Source: CAZYPH01 sp964649095
GTDB taxonomy: Bacteria > Bdellovibrionota > UBA1018 > UBA923
Length of the DNA stretch: 5,499 nucleotides
Direction of reading: 5' to 3'
NCBI GenBank assembly: GCA_964649095.1
Contig: CAZYPH010000138.1
Location: forward strand, 1-5,499
Below, one piece after another: positions 1 to 5,499 of the stretch. A model generated the notes under the pieces. It worked only from the letters and a program-made list of their open reading frames with translations, was not told the DNA's origin and did not search any database. A program made the translations under genes and the position numbers. Positions within the stretch are counted from its first letter, which is position 1. Each line of letters begins with the position of its first letter.

Positions 1-1364
1 TGGTAGACATAAGTCAATACGTTAGCAATGTCCTCTTTGCTCAAACCAAGCGAAGGCATCACGCTATTGTACTCATCGCCGTTCACTACGATTTTACCAG
101 TTAAACCATTTTTTACCGCACTAACGGCACGGCGCCAGTCTTTGTTAAGATAGTCTGATTTTGCCAATGGTGGGAAAGCGCCTTTAATACCCTGTCCATC
201 GCCTTGGTGGCAGGCAGCACAGTTTTGTGAGTAGAGATTTTTCCCTAACTTAATACGTTGTTCAACACTAGTTGCCACTGTCACTCTTTCAGTTTCAGGT
301 ACTTTCTGAATAGCGCCACCTTCAGGAAGGTAAACGTTGTCGGCTACTTTTCCAGAAAACATTTCTTTGTTCGCCGGGCCTTCAACAGCCATCAAACCCA
401 ACGAACCTTTGTTGAATGTACGGAAAATCGAGTGGTCTACTAACACCAAGTTTCCAGGAACATCCACTTTGTACTCAACGATCGAAGAACCACCAGCAGG
501 CACTAAAGTAGTTTGAATGTTCGTGTTAATTTTTCCGCCGCCTTCTGAGTACACACGGTCAAAAACCTCACCAATCACGTGAAACGAAGACACTAAGTTT
601 GGACCACCGTTACCGACAAACAGACGCACAGTCTCACCAACTTTTGCCTTCAGCGCCTTATCGCCTGTCATCGAATTGGTCGAGCCGTTAAAGACCACGT
701 AGGTAGGATTTTCATCGATAGCTTTTTCCATATCAAACGGCTGATAACCTTGTTTGCCGTACTTGCCTTTTGTATAGAAATCACCCTGCATTACGTAGTA
801 CTCGCGATCTACTTTTGGTAAACCTTCTTTTGGCTCCACTAAAATCAAACCATACATACCATTTGCGATGTGCATACCAACCGGCGCGGTCGCACAGTGG
901 TAGACATAAAGCCCAGGATTGTTTGCTTTAAAACTAAACACACTCTCATGACCTGGCAGAGTAAACGAGGCCGCAGCACCACCGCCCGGACCAGTCACCG
1001 CATGCAAGTCAATATTATGAGGCATCTTTGATGACGGGTGGTTCATCAAATGAAACTCGACCTGGTCACCTTCTTTTATACGAATAAATTTTCCAGGAAC
1101 ACTGCCGCCGAATGTCCAAAATGTGTATTCGACACCATCTGAGATGGGCATCTTTTTTTCTACGACTTCTAACTTCACAATCACTTTCGTATTGTGACTA
1201 CGCGTAATCGGCGGGGGTACGTTAGGTGGTACAGTTAAAGTTGCAATCTCTTCGCCTTTGATGTCGGCAAGAGCAGTTGACGATGCTGCTATAGCCACAG
1301 TCAACGCAGCCAGCAGGGCCTTACTAAATGAACGTTTTTTATCGTTAGAACTCACGTTGTACAT
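1..1364 (-). CDS. nirK: Copper-containing nitrite reductase fused to a C-terminal cytochrome c domain (3' end beyond window)
   Basis: Reduces nitrite to NO in the periplasm. The frame is open from the ATG at 1364 for 454 codons and leaves the window without a stop. Residues 1-33 look like a signal peptide (KKRSF, hydrophobic stretch, ALA/D cleavage site). Two cupredoxin domains follow (about 40-180 and 185-330). Visible ligands, assigned by family pattern: type 1 Cu H116, C157, H165, M170; type 2 Cu H121, H156, H311; catalytic pair D119 and H262. The short CATAPVGMH loop and GNGGPNLVSSFHVIGE mark the class II, AniA-like group. After a tether (about 330-365), a class I cytochrome c domain has CAACH at 382-386 (bases 207-221) and a likely axial Met436. 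This three-domain layout is known from Ralstonia pickettii-type enzymes. The start is supported by GGAG seven bases upstream. Only the last few dozen residues should be missing. Confidence 0.96.
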   Translation of the reverse strand, partial: MYNVSSNDKKRSFSKALLAALTVAIAASSTALADIKGEEIATLTVPPNVPPPITRSHNTKVIVKLEVVEKKMPISDGVEYTFWTFGGSVPGKFIRIKEGDQVEFHLMNHPSSKMPHNIDLHAVTGPGGGAAASFTLPGHESVFSFKANNPGLYVYHCATAPVGMHIANGMYGLILVEPKEGLPKVDREYYVMQGDFYTKGKYGKQGYQPFDMEKAIDENPTYVVFNGSTNSMTGDKALKAKVGETVRLFVGNGGPNLVSSFHVIGEVFDRVYSEGGGKINTNIQTTLVPAGGSSIVEYKVDVPGNLVLVDHSIFRTFNKGSLGLMAVEGPANKEMFSGKVADNVYLPEGGAIQKVPETERVTVATSVEQRIKLGKNLYSQNCAACHQGDGQGIKGAFPPLAKSDYLNKDWRRAVSAVKNGLTGKIVVNGDEYNSVMPSLGLSKEDIANVLTYVY

Positions 1365-1371
1365 ATACTAT

Positions 1372-1375
1372 CTCC
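1372..1375 (-). promoter_or_regulatory. Ribosome binding site of nirK
   Basis: The minus strand reads GGAG, then seven bases (ATAGTAT), then the ATG at 1364. This is good Shine-Dalgarno spacing and fixes the nirK start. The signal peptide beginning directly at this ATG supports the same choice. Confidence 0.75.
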
Positions 1376-1384
1376 GTGACTCTG

Positions 1385-1390
1385 AGATTA
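1385..1390 (-). promoter_or_regulatory. Candidate -10 element of a nirK promoter
   Basis: The minus strand reads TAATCT, matching three of six bases of TATAAT, including the important first two and last. Its centre lies 32 bases downstream of the centre of the FNR-like palindrome, as expected if that site sits at -41.5. The predicted start of transcription is near 1378, giving a very short leader of about 14 bases that still contains GGAG. At 17-bp spacing the -35 position reads TACCGA, a poor match to TTGACA, which would suit an activator-dependent promoter. The hexamer is weak on its own and the call rests mainly on spacing. Confidence 0.45.
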
Positions 1391-1412
1391 CTGCTAGGCC
1401 AATGTTGTCGGT

Positions 1413-1426
1413 ATGATCCGGATCAT
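1413..1426 (-). promoter_or_regulatory. FNR/DNR/NNR-type binding site upstream of nirK
   Basis: ATGATCCGGATCAT is a perfect 14-bp palindrome in the 74-base gap between norD and nirK. It matches the CRP/FNR-family anaerobic consensus TTGAT-N4-ATCAA at eight of ten defined positions, with only the outermost base of each half differing. FNR, DNR and NNR regulators use nearly the same site, so the sequence cannot say which one binds. It would make nirK respond to low oxygen and/or NO. The box ends 22 bases before the candidate -10, which is class II activator geometry. NsrR would use a longer, different operator and is less likely. Confidence 0.7.
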
Positions 1427-1438
1427 GACACGATGCAA

Positions 1439-3268
1439 TTAATGCAGAATCGAGTAAAATAAGTGAAAAATCTGCTCAGCCAATTTTTCAGGGGCAGGCG
1501 CCAAAATACGACGACGAAACATCTCAGCAAAATGCTGTTTGTCGACACTTTCAATAGTGATTGCAAAGGGCACAATCCCTGACGCCTCCAGTTCATCACA
1601 GGCCTTTTTAATATCCTGAACACCGTAACGCCCTTCATAGCGATCAAGATCGGTTGGTTTGCCATCGGTCAAGAGTATCAGTATTTTTTTGGAGGCCTTT
1701 AGCGGCTGCATCAACGATCGCACATGGCGTAACGCTGGCCCCAATCGCGTATAGCCTTTCGCCTGAATGTGATCAGAATTATGATAAAAGTCAGACCAAT
1801 TTGAATTAAAATTTTTATATATATTAAAATCACATCGACTGCGTGTAGCGCTTGATGTGCCTGCGATCATGATCTGTTCAAAAATATCTTCGAATAATAG
1901 TCCACATATATGAATCGAATCTAAGATAACATCCAACACTCGTAAGTTATTTACCCAAGAATCAGACGACAACGACTGATCAAATAGAATCGTAATCGCT
2001 AGATCGTGTTCTTTAGGTTTTTTCTGCATATATAACCGTTCAGGCACAGCAGAGCCACCACGCTGGTCTACTAGGTATCTAATGACAGAATCATAATCGA
2101 TTTCAGAGCCTTCCATTTGCCGACGCTGCCAAATTGGCTCACTTACTAACGAATTGATTTTACGACGCCACCCTTGAACCTGTGCACGGTGGGTGACCTG
2201 AACCAACTCGCGCCTTTCTGCCGTTGCGTTCGGGCTGGGCTGCACATTTTTTTCATGCAGTTGGCAGTGCTTATTTAGGTAGGAGTGTTTTGTGTAATCC
2301 CACTCTGGGTACACGGTAACTACTGGCAACTCGGCGACTTCATCAGTCGCTTGCATCGAAAACGCTGCCGTCTGATCAGCCTGATAGATCGACTGTGTAG
2401 TTTCACCATCAACAGTGACCTGATTGACCTCAATTTCGTCAAGGCCCTTTTGATGAGAAGATAAATCATCGTCACCCGATTCAGGGCGTGAGCCGCCCTG
2501 ATATTCATCTACGGTCTCTAATTTTTCAAACGAGTGCGTAACCGGATTACTGCGTTTGCGTTCTTCTTTTAGTGAGACGGCCTTTCGGTGCTCGGTGGTA
2601 TGTTTTTTTTTCTCAGTAAAGCTCCGCTTACCAGAACCCGAACTAGCCTGAGCGCTCTGTAGGACAAGATTTTCTTTTATCGGAAGGCAAGGAACTGTGG
2701 CGTGCAGCCAATCGGGTAAAATATCATTTTTTTTATATTCTGCTTTTACAATATTATTACCGGTTGATTCTAATGCCAGCATTTGACGCGACCAGTAAGT
2801 CAGTAAATCGGCATCAGTGTTTGTTACTTTCTTCTGCAGCTCGAAAAATACGCCTGACTTAAAACTGAGAAACTCCGGAAACAAAGAAGAGAGGTAACAA
2901 TTAACGTCTGGCATGACTTTTAAAAAATCAATGCGCTGCCGAACTCTAGAATCGCTTCGATTTGGGTCATATAACCCCAACACAGAAGCGGCAGAAGCCT
3001 GTAGGGTTAATAGAATATAGAGCTTGGCATTGTCATCTGCACAGCTAAGAACACTAATATATTCTGGCAACAATAATTGATGCCCCACCACACCAACAGA
3101 AAACTGACTGGCGGCAACACTAAGGCTCTGGCGCTCGGCCACAACATACTGGGCCAAAATCGATAGTTGACGTTCATAAGCGGTCAGCTGTGCCGTCGAT
3201 TGTTTTGAAAATGCTTTTTGTCGTTTGGTTTTCCACAACGCACCAAAAAGCTTTTCAACAAAGTCCAT
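1439..3268 (-). CDS. norD: Nitric oxide reductase activation protein NorD (von Willebrand A domain)
   Basis: A 609-residue cytoplasmic accessory protein which, with the NorQ ATPase, is needed to assemble active NorCB, probably by helping insert the non-haem iron FeB. The N-terminal part (1-200) is mostly helical without a recognised motif. A charged, low-complexity linker (about 205-315) is rich in Lys, Glu, Ser and Thr. The YPEWDY motif at 320-325 is typical of NorD proteins. The C-terminal vWA domain (about 422-600) has a complete MIDAS: D430-x-S432-x-S434, T507 in GYTRLGPALRH, and D535 in LLTDGKPTD. Length is usual for the family. The ATG directly follows the norQ stop (TAAATG), with a weak GAG seven bases upstream, suggesting translational coupling. 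The coding sequence contains two very AT-rich patches and an A9 run, but the frame is intact from end to end. Confidence 0.95.
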   Translation of the reverse strand: MDFVEKLFGALWKTKRQKAFSKQSTAQLTAYERQLSILAQYVVAERQSLSVAASQFSVGVVGHQLLLPEYISVLSCADDNAKLYILLTLQASAASVLGLYDPNRSDSRVRQRIDFLKVMPDVNCYLSSLFPEFLSFKSGVFFELQKKVTNTDADLLTYWSRQMLALESTGNNIVKAEYKKNDILPDWLHATVPCLPIKENLVLQSAQASSGSGKRSFTEKKKHTTEHRKAVSLKEERKRSNPVTHSFEKLETVDEYQGGSRPESGDDDLSSHQKGLDEIEVNQVTVDGETTQSIYQADQTAAFSMQATDEVAELPVVTVYPEWDYTKHSYLNKHCQLHEKNVQPSPNATAERRELVQVTHRAQVQGWRRKINSLVSEPIWQRRQMEGSEIDYDSVIRYLVDQRGGSAVPERLYMQKKPKEHDLAITILFDQSLSSDSWVNNLRVLDVILDSIHICGLLFEDIFEQIMIAGTSSATRSRCDFNIYKNFNSNWSDFYHNSDHIQAKGYTRLGPALRHVRSLMQPLKASKKILILLTDGKPTDLDRYEGRYGVQDIKKACDELEASGIVPFAITIESVDKQHFAEMFRRRILAPAPEKLAEQIFHLFYSILH

Positions 3269-4042
3269 TTACAGACTCAAATCAATTAATGTTTTTAGTG
3301 CTTGAACGGTTTGCGTATCATCACTCAGGGTTTCCGCAATGCCTACATGAGCTGCACGCCTTGGGTTCATACCGTCGGCAATAAGTCGGCTCGAATACAC
3401 TAAAAGTCGGGTTGACAGCGTTTCTTTCAAATTAAATTCAGCCATAGACCGAATACGCTCAGCAAGCTTTGCCAGTTTATTGGCTTGAGATTTTTCAATC
3501 CCAACCAAGTCTACCAACAGCTTAGCTTCACTTTCGGCACTTAAGTAACTGATCGAGAGGTTTACGAAACGCTGTTTTGTCGATGGCTTTAACTCTTTTA
3601 ATCCCTTTTGGTAGCCAGGATTAAAACTCGCCACGACCATAAAACCGTCCTGCGCTTTGATGGTCTCGTTCATCTTATCGAGATAGATCTCCCGGCGGTG
3701 GTCTGTTAGGGGGTGCAGCGCGACAATGACATCTTCCCGAGCTTCGGCGATTTCATCCAAATATAATATAGATGACGTTCGTACGGCTCGCGTGACCGGC
3801 CCATCCTGCCAAATCGTCTCGCCACCTTTTATGATAAAACGCCCTAACAAATCCGCCGCATTGGTATCTTCATTACAAGCGACTTTGACTAGTGGGCGAT
3901 TTAGCCGGTGCGCCATGTACTCGACCAACTGAGACTTCCCACAACCAGTGGGTCCCTTTATCATTAAAGGCAGTGCGTTACGATAGCATCGTTCAAACAC
4001 CTCGAGCTCGTTGTTCGCTTCGACATACATAAACTCAGCCAT
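3269..4042 (-). CDS. norQ: Nitric oxide reductase accessory ATPase NorQ (MoxR-type AAA+)
   Basis: A 257-residue AAA+ ATPase of the MoxR family that partners NorD in activating NorCB. Counted from the ATG at 4042, the Walker A motif GPTGCGKS is at 30-37, Walker B ILYLDE at 92-97, a sensor 1 Asn at 141 in ASFNPGYQ, a probable arginine finger R158 in KQRF, and a sensor 2-like Arg at 212 in STRLL. The family hallmark ADLLGRF follows Walker A. An upstream in-frame GTG at 4051 would add three residues, but the only good ribosome site (AGGG, 4051-4054) lies eight bases before the ATG and would overlap the GTG, so I chose the ATG. The gene follows norB after 29 bases and its TAA abuts the norD ATG. 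No transmembrane segment is present, so it acts in the cytoplasm. Confidence 0.95.
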   Translation of the reverse strand: MAEFMYVEANNELEVFERCYRNALPLMIKGPTGCGKSQLVEYMAHRLNRPLVKVACNEDTNAADLLGRFIIKGGETIWQDGPVTRAVRTSSILYLDEIAEAREDVIVALHPLTDHRREIYLDKMNETIKAQDGFMVVASFNPGYQKGLKELKPSTKQRFVNLSISYLSAESEAKLLVDLVGIEKSQANKLAKLAERIRSMAEFNLKETLSTRLLVYSSRLIADGMNPRRAAHVGIAETLSDDTQTVQALKTLIDLSL

Positions 4043-4050
4043 CGTAACCA

Positions 4051-4054
4051 CCCT
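4051..4054 (-). promoter_or_regulatory. Ribosome binding site deciding the norQ start
   Basis: The minus strand reads AGGG, then eight bases, then ATG at 4042. An alternative GTG in the same frame (4049-4051) begins on the last G of this site and has no Shine-Dalgarno sequence of its own at workable distance, so the ATG is preferred. Confidence 0.6.
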
Positions 4055-4071
4055 ACTTTCTTACGTGCGTT

Positions 4072-5400
4072 TTAGCGTTCTAGTTCGCCTACCGGTAAAC
4101 CAAAGCGAATAAAGTTCCACACATACGCGATGATTCCGGCGGTAAATAAACTAGCGGCTAACACTAACCCTAAAAAGTGGACCTCAATTTCTTTTTGTAC
4201 GGCTAAAAAATCGAGTCCCATTTTACGCTCAAGATAGACTTGCGCAATGCCGGCGACGGCGAACGCTAAAGTCATCGCAATCATACCTACGTTAGAAGTC
4301 CAGAACGCAAACGTGTTCATCGTAGTATCTTGCATCTTACGCCCAGTAAGTTTTGGCATAGCGTAGGCAATGATACCTAATACTAAACACGCGTACGCAC
4401 CCCAGAATGCCATGTGGCCATGCATCGCTGTCACTAACGTACCGTGGGTGTACATGTTCACCTGTGGCAACGTGTGGGCGAAGCCTAAAAATCCTGCCCC
4501 CACAAACGACATAATCGAGCAGCCAATGGTCCATAACATAGCTGTTTTATTATCTGGTGATTTCCCGCCTTTTTTGGCCATCGCAAGCGCATAGATGGCC
4601 ATGCCCAAAAATGCGACCGGCTCGAGCGCGCCGAACACACCACCAATAATCAACCAATATCTAGGAGTTCCTATATAGTAATAATGGTGGCCCGTGCCTA
4701 GAATGCCACTTAGGAAAGTAAAGCCCACAATAATATATAGCCATTTCTCTATAACTTCGCGGTCGACGCCGGTGAGTTTGATTAATAGGAATGCTAAAAT
4801 AGCACCCATAATCAATTCCCAAACGCCCTCAACCCATAGGTGTACAACCCACCAACGCCAGTAAGAATCAAATGTTTGGTTATCCGTCGGAATCATACCA
4901 GGTAGGTACAACAAGGCTGCTGCTAACAAACCGAAGAATAACACCAATGACGTTGTGGTATACCGGCGCCCTTTCCAAATCGTGCCGCCGATGAGGCCGA
5001 TAAATAAAAGCACGTCAACGACTACCAAGTAATCTAGCGGTCGCGGAATCTCTAAAAACTTTCGACCTTCCCACCAACCAAAGTGGAAGCCAATTACGGC
5101 CGTAACACCAACTACGACAAACGCAATCAGCTGCACATAAGCCCACGGTATCGAGATCAACTCGCGATCGGCCTCCTCTGGAATAATATAATACGCGGCC
5201 CCCATAAAGCCCGACAACAACCACATTACCAACAGATTGGTGTGCACTGCGCGGGCAGCATTAAAGGGTATTAGATTGTGCAGGCCGTCTAAACCCATAT
5301 GGGCAAACCCCATAATAAATCCGTATACGAGCTGCAAACTGAACAGCAGCATACATACGGCAAAAAACCAGTATGATACTCGTTGTGATTGGTATTTCAT
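4072..5400 (-). CDS. norB: Nitric oxide reductase catalytic subunit NorB (cytochrome b)
   Basis: The membrane subunit of cytochrome c-dependent NO reductase, which converts 2 NO to N2O using electrons from NorC. It belongs to the haem-copper oxidase superfamily. The 442 residues form about 12 hydrophobic helices. By alignment from memory with Pseudomonas aeruginosa NorB, the low-spin haem b ligands are H53 and H329, the haem b3 ligand is H327 (AMHGHMAF), and FeB is bound by H187, H238 and H239 with Glu191 (VVHLWVEGVWE). Glu195 and Glu260, also conserved in the family, are present. The loop after the third helix (GWWEGRKFLEIPRP) lacks an insertion of about a dozen residues found in the Pseudomonas protein, which largely accounts for the shorter length. 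The ATG overlaps the norC stop in an ATGA junction, so the two subunits are probably translationally coupled. A GAGA stretch lies seven bases upstream. Confidence 0.98.
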   Translation of the reverse strand: MKYQSQRVSYWFFAVCMLLFSLQLVYGFIMGFAHMGLDGLHNLIPFNAARAVHTNLLVMWLLSGFMGAAYYIIPEEADRELISIPWAYVQLIAFVVVGVTAVIGFHFGWWEGRKFLEIPRPLDYLVVVDVLLFIGLIGGTIWKGRRYTTTSLVLFFGLLAAALLYLPGMIPTDNQTFDSYWRWWVVHLWVEGVWELIMGAILAFLLIKLTGVDREVIEKWLYIIVGFTFLSGILGTGHHYYYIGTPRYWLIIGGVFGALEPVAFLGMAIYALAMAKKGGKSPDNKTAMLWTIGCSIMSFVGAGFLGFAHTLPQVNMYTHGTLVTAMHGHMAFWGAYACLVLGIIAYAMPKLTGRKMQDTTMNTFAFWTSNVGMIAMTLAFAVAGIAQVYLERKMGLDFLAVQKEIEVHFLGLVLAASLFTAGIIAYVWNFIRFGLPVGELER

Positions 5401-5499
5401 TGTATGTTCTCGCTTTTCAATGATGTTAGGAATGCCGTTAATTCTGTAATTTCAGACTCAGTCAGAGGCAGCTTAGGCATTTTAGAGTCGGCCTTTACA
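5397..5499 (-). CDS. norC: Nitric oxide reductase cytochrome c subunit NorC (C-terminal 33 codons only)
   Basis: Only the 3' end is inside the window: 33 codons and a TGA stop that overlaps the norB ATG by two bases (ATGA). The visible peptide contains SKMPKLPLTESEI followed by a short amphipathic helix (TELTAFLTSLK). This is the usual end of a class I cytochrome c, with the Met of SKMP the probable sixth haem ligand. The haem-binding CxxCH and the N-terminal membrane anchor would lie to the right of the window. NorC passes electrons from periplasmic donors to haem b of NorB. Identity rests on the short match plus its position directly upstream of norB, the standard norCB order. Confidence 0.88.
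   Translation of the reverse strand, partial: VKADSKMPKLPLTESEITELTAFLTSLKSENIQ

Noticed and set aside
258..443. A 61-codon open frame on the plus strand within nirK.
   Set aside because: Antisense to a well-supported coding region, with no family resemblance; a chance frame. The same applies to the small plus-strand frames at 3190-3384, 3726-3932, 4370-4594, 5083-5274 and 5237-5449.
1..909. The 12-base sequence TGGTAGACATAA occurs at 1-12 and again at 898-909, raising the idea of a direct repeat.
   Set aside because: Both copies encode the tripeptide Tyr-Val-Tyr in unrelated parts of NirK (cytochrome domain end and copper site) and the match does not extend further, so coincidence of codons is enough.
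1365..1438. An intrinsic terminator after norD.
   Set aside because: The only palindrome has a four-base loop at best and no following T-run on the minus strand; it fits an FNR-type operator much better.
1423..1665. An 80-codon open frame on the minus strand overlapping the 3' end of norD.
   Set aside because: It lies almost wholly inside norD in another frame, shows no recognisable motif or ribosome site, and norD is strongly supported there.
4049..4051. GTG as the norQ start codon.
   Set aside because: The AGGG ribosome site overlaps the GTG itself but is well placed for the ATG at 4042.
4337..4534. Short minus-strand frames inside norB (also 5015-5224) and norD (2320-2508).
   Set aside because: They are out-of-frame shadows of norB and norD without start signals or domain content.

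Overview
The window is a compact denitrification cluster, with every recognisable gene on the minus strand. Read in the direction of transcription (right to left) the order is norC (last 33 codons only), norB, norQ, norD, then nirK, which runs off the left edge. Base composition is moderate (roughly mid-40s % GC by eye). The NorB, NorD and NirK sequences look proteobacterial. A gammaproteobacterium, perhaps marine, is my best guess, but nothing here fixes the taxon. There are no RNA genes, mobile elements or CRISPR arrays, and no gene-free stretch longer than about 75 bases.

Region by region: positions 5397-5499 hold the C-terminal end of NorC, the cytochrome c subunit of nitric oxide reductase. 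Its TGA stop overlaps the ATG of norB. norB (4072-5400) encodes the catalytic haem b/b3-FeB subunit with all expected metal ligands. After a 29-base gap comes norQ (3269-4042), a MoxR-type AAA+ ATPase. Its stop codon abuts the ATG of norD (1439-3268), whose C-terminal von Willebrand A domain has an intact metal-binding (MIDAS) site. NorQ and NorD are the accessory pair needed to put the non-haem iron into NorB. The tight spacing says norCBQD is one transcript.

A 74-base gap separates norD from nirK. It holds a perfect 14-bp palindrome matching the FNR/DNR-type core TGAT-N4-ATCA, a -10-like hexamer at the spacing expected for a class II activated promoter, and a ribosome binding site. nirK therefore probably has its own low-oxygen or NO-responsive promoter as well as possible read-through from nor, since no terminator is visible. 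The NirK protein is a class II (Neisseria AniA-like) two-cupredoxin copper nitrite reductase fused to a C-terminal cytochrome c domain, so its electron donor is built in.

Together the genes reduce nitrite to NO in the periplasm (NirK) and remove the NO as N2O at the inner membrane (NorCB), with NorQ and NorD maturing NorCB. Apart from the NirK fusion, the embedded promoter and a few small sequence oddities in norD, this is a recognisable pathway. I see no evidence of an undescribed system.
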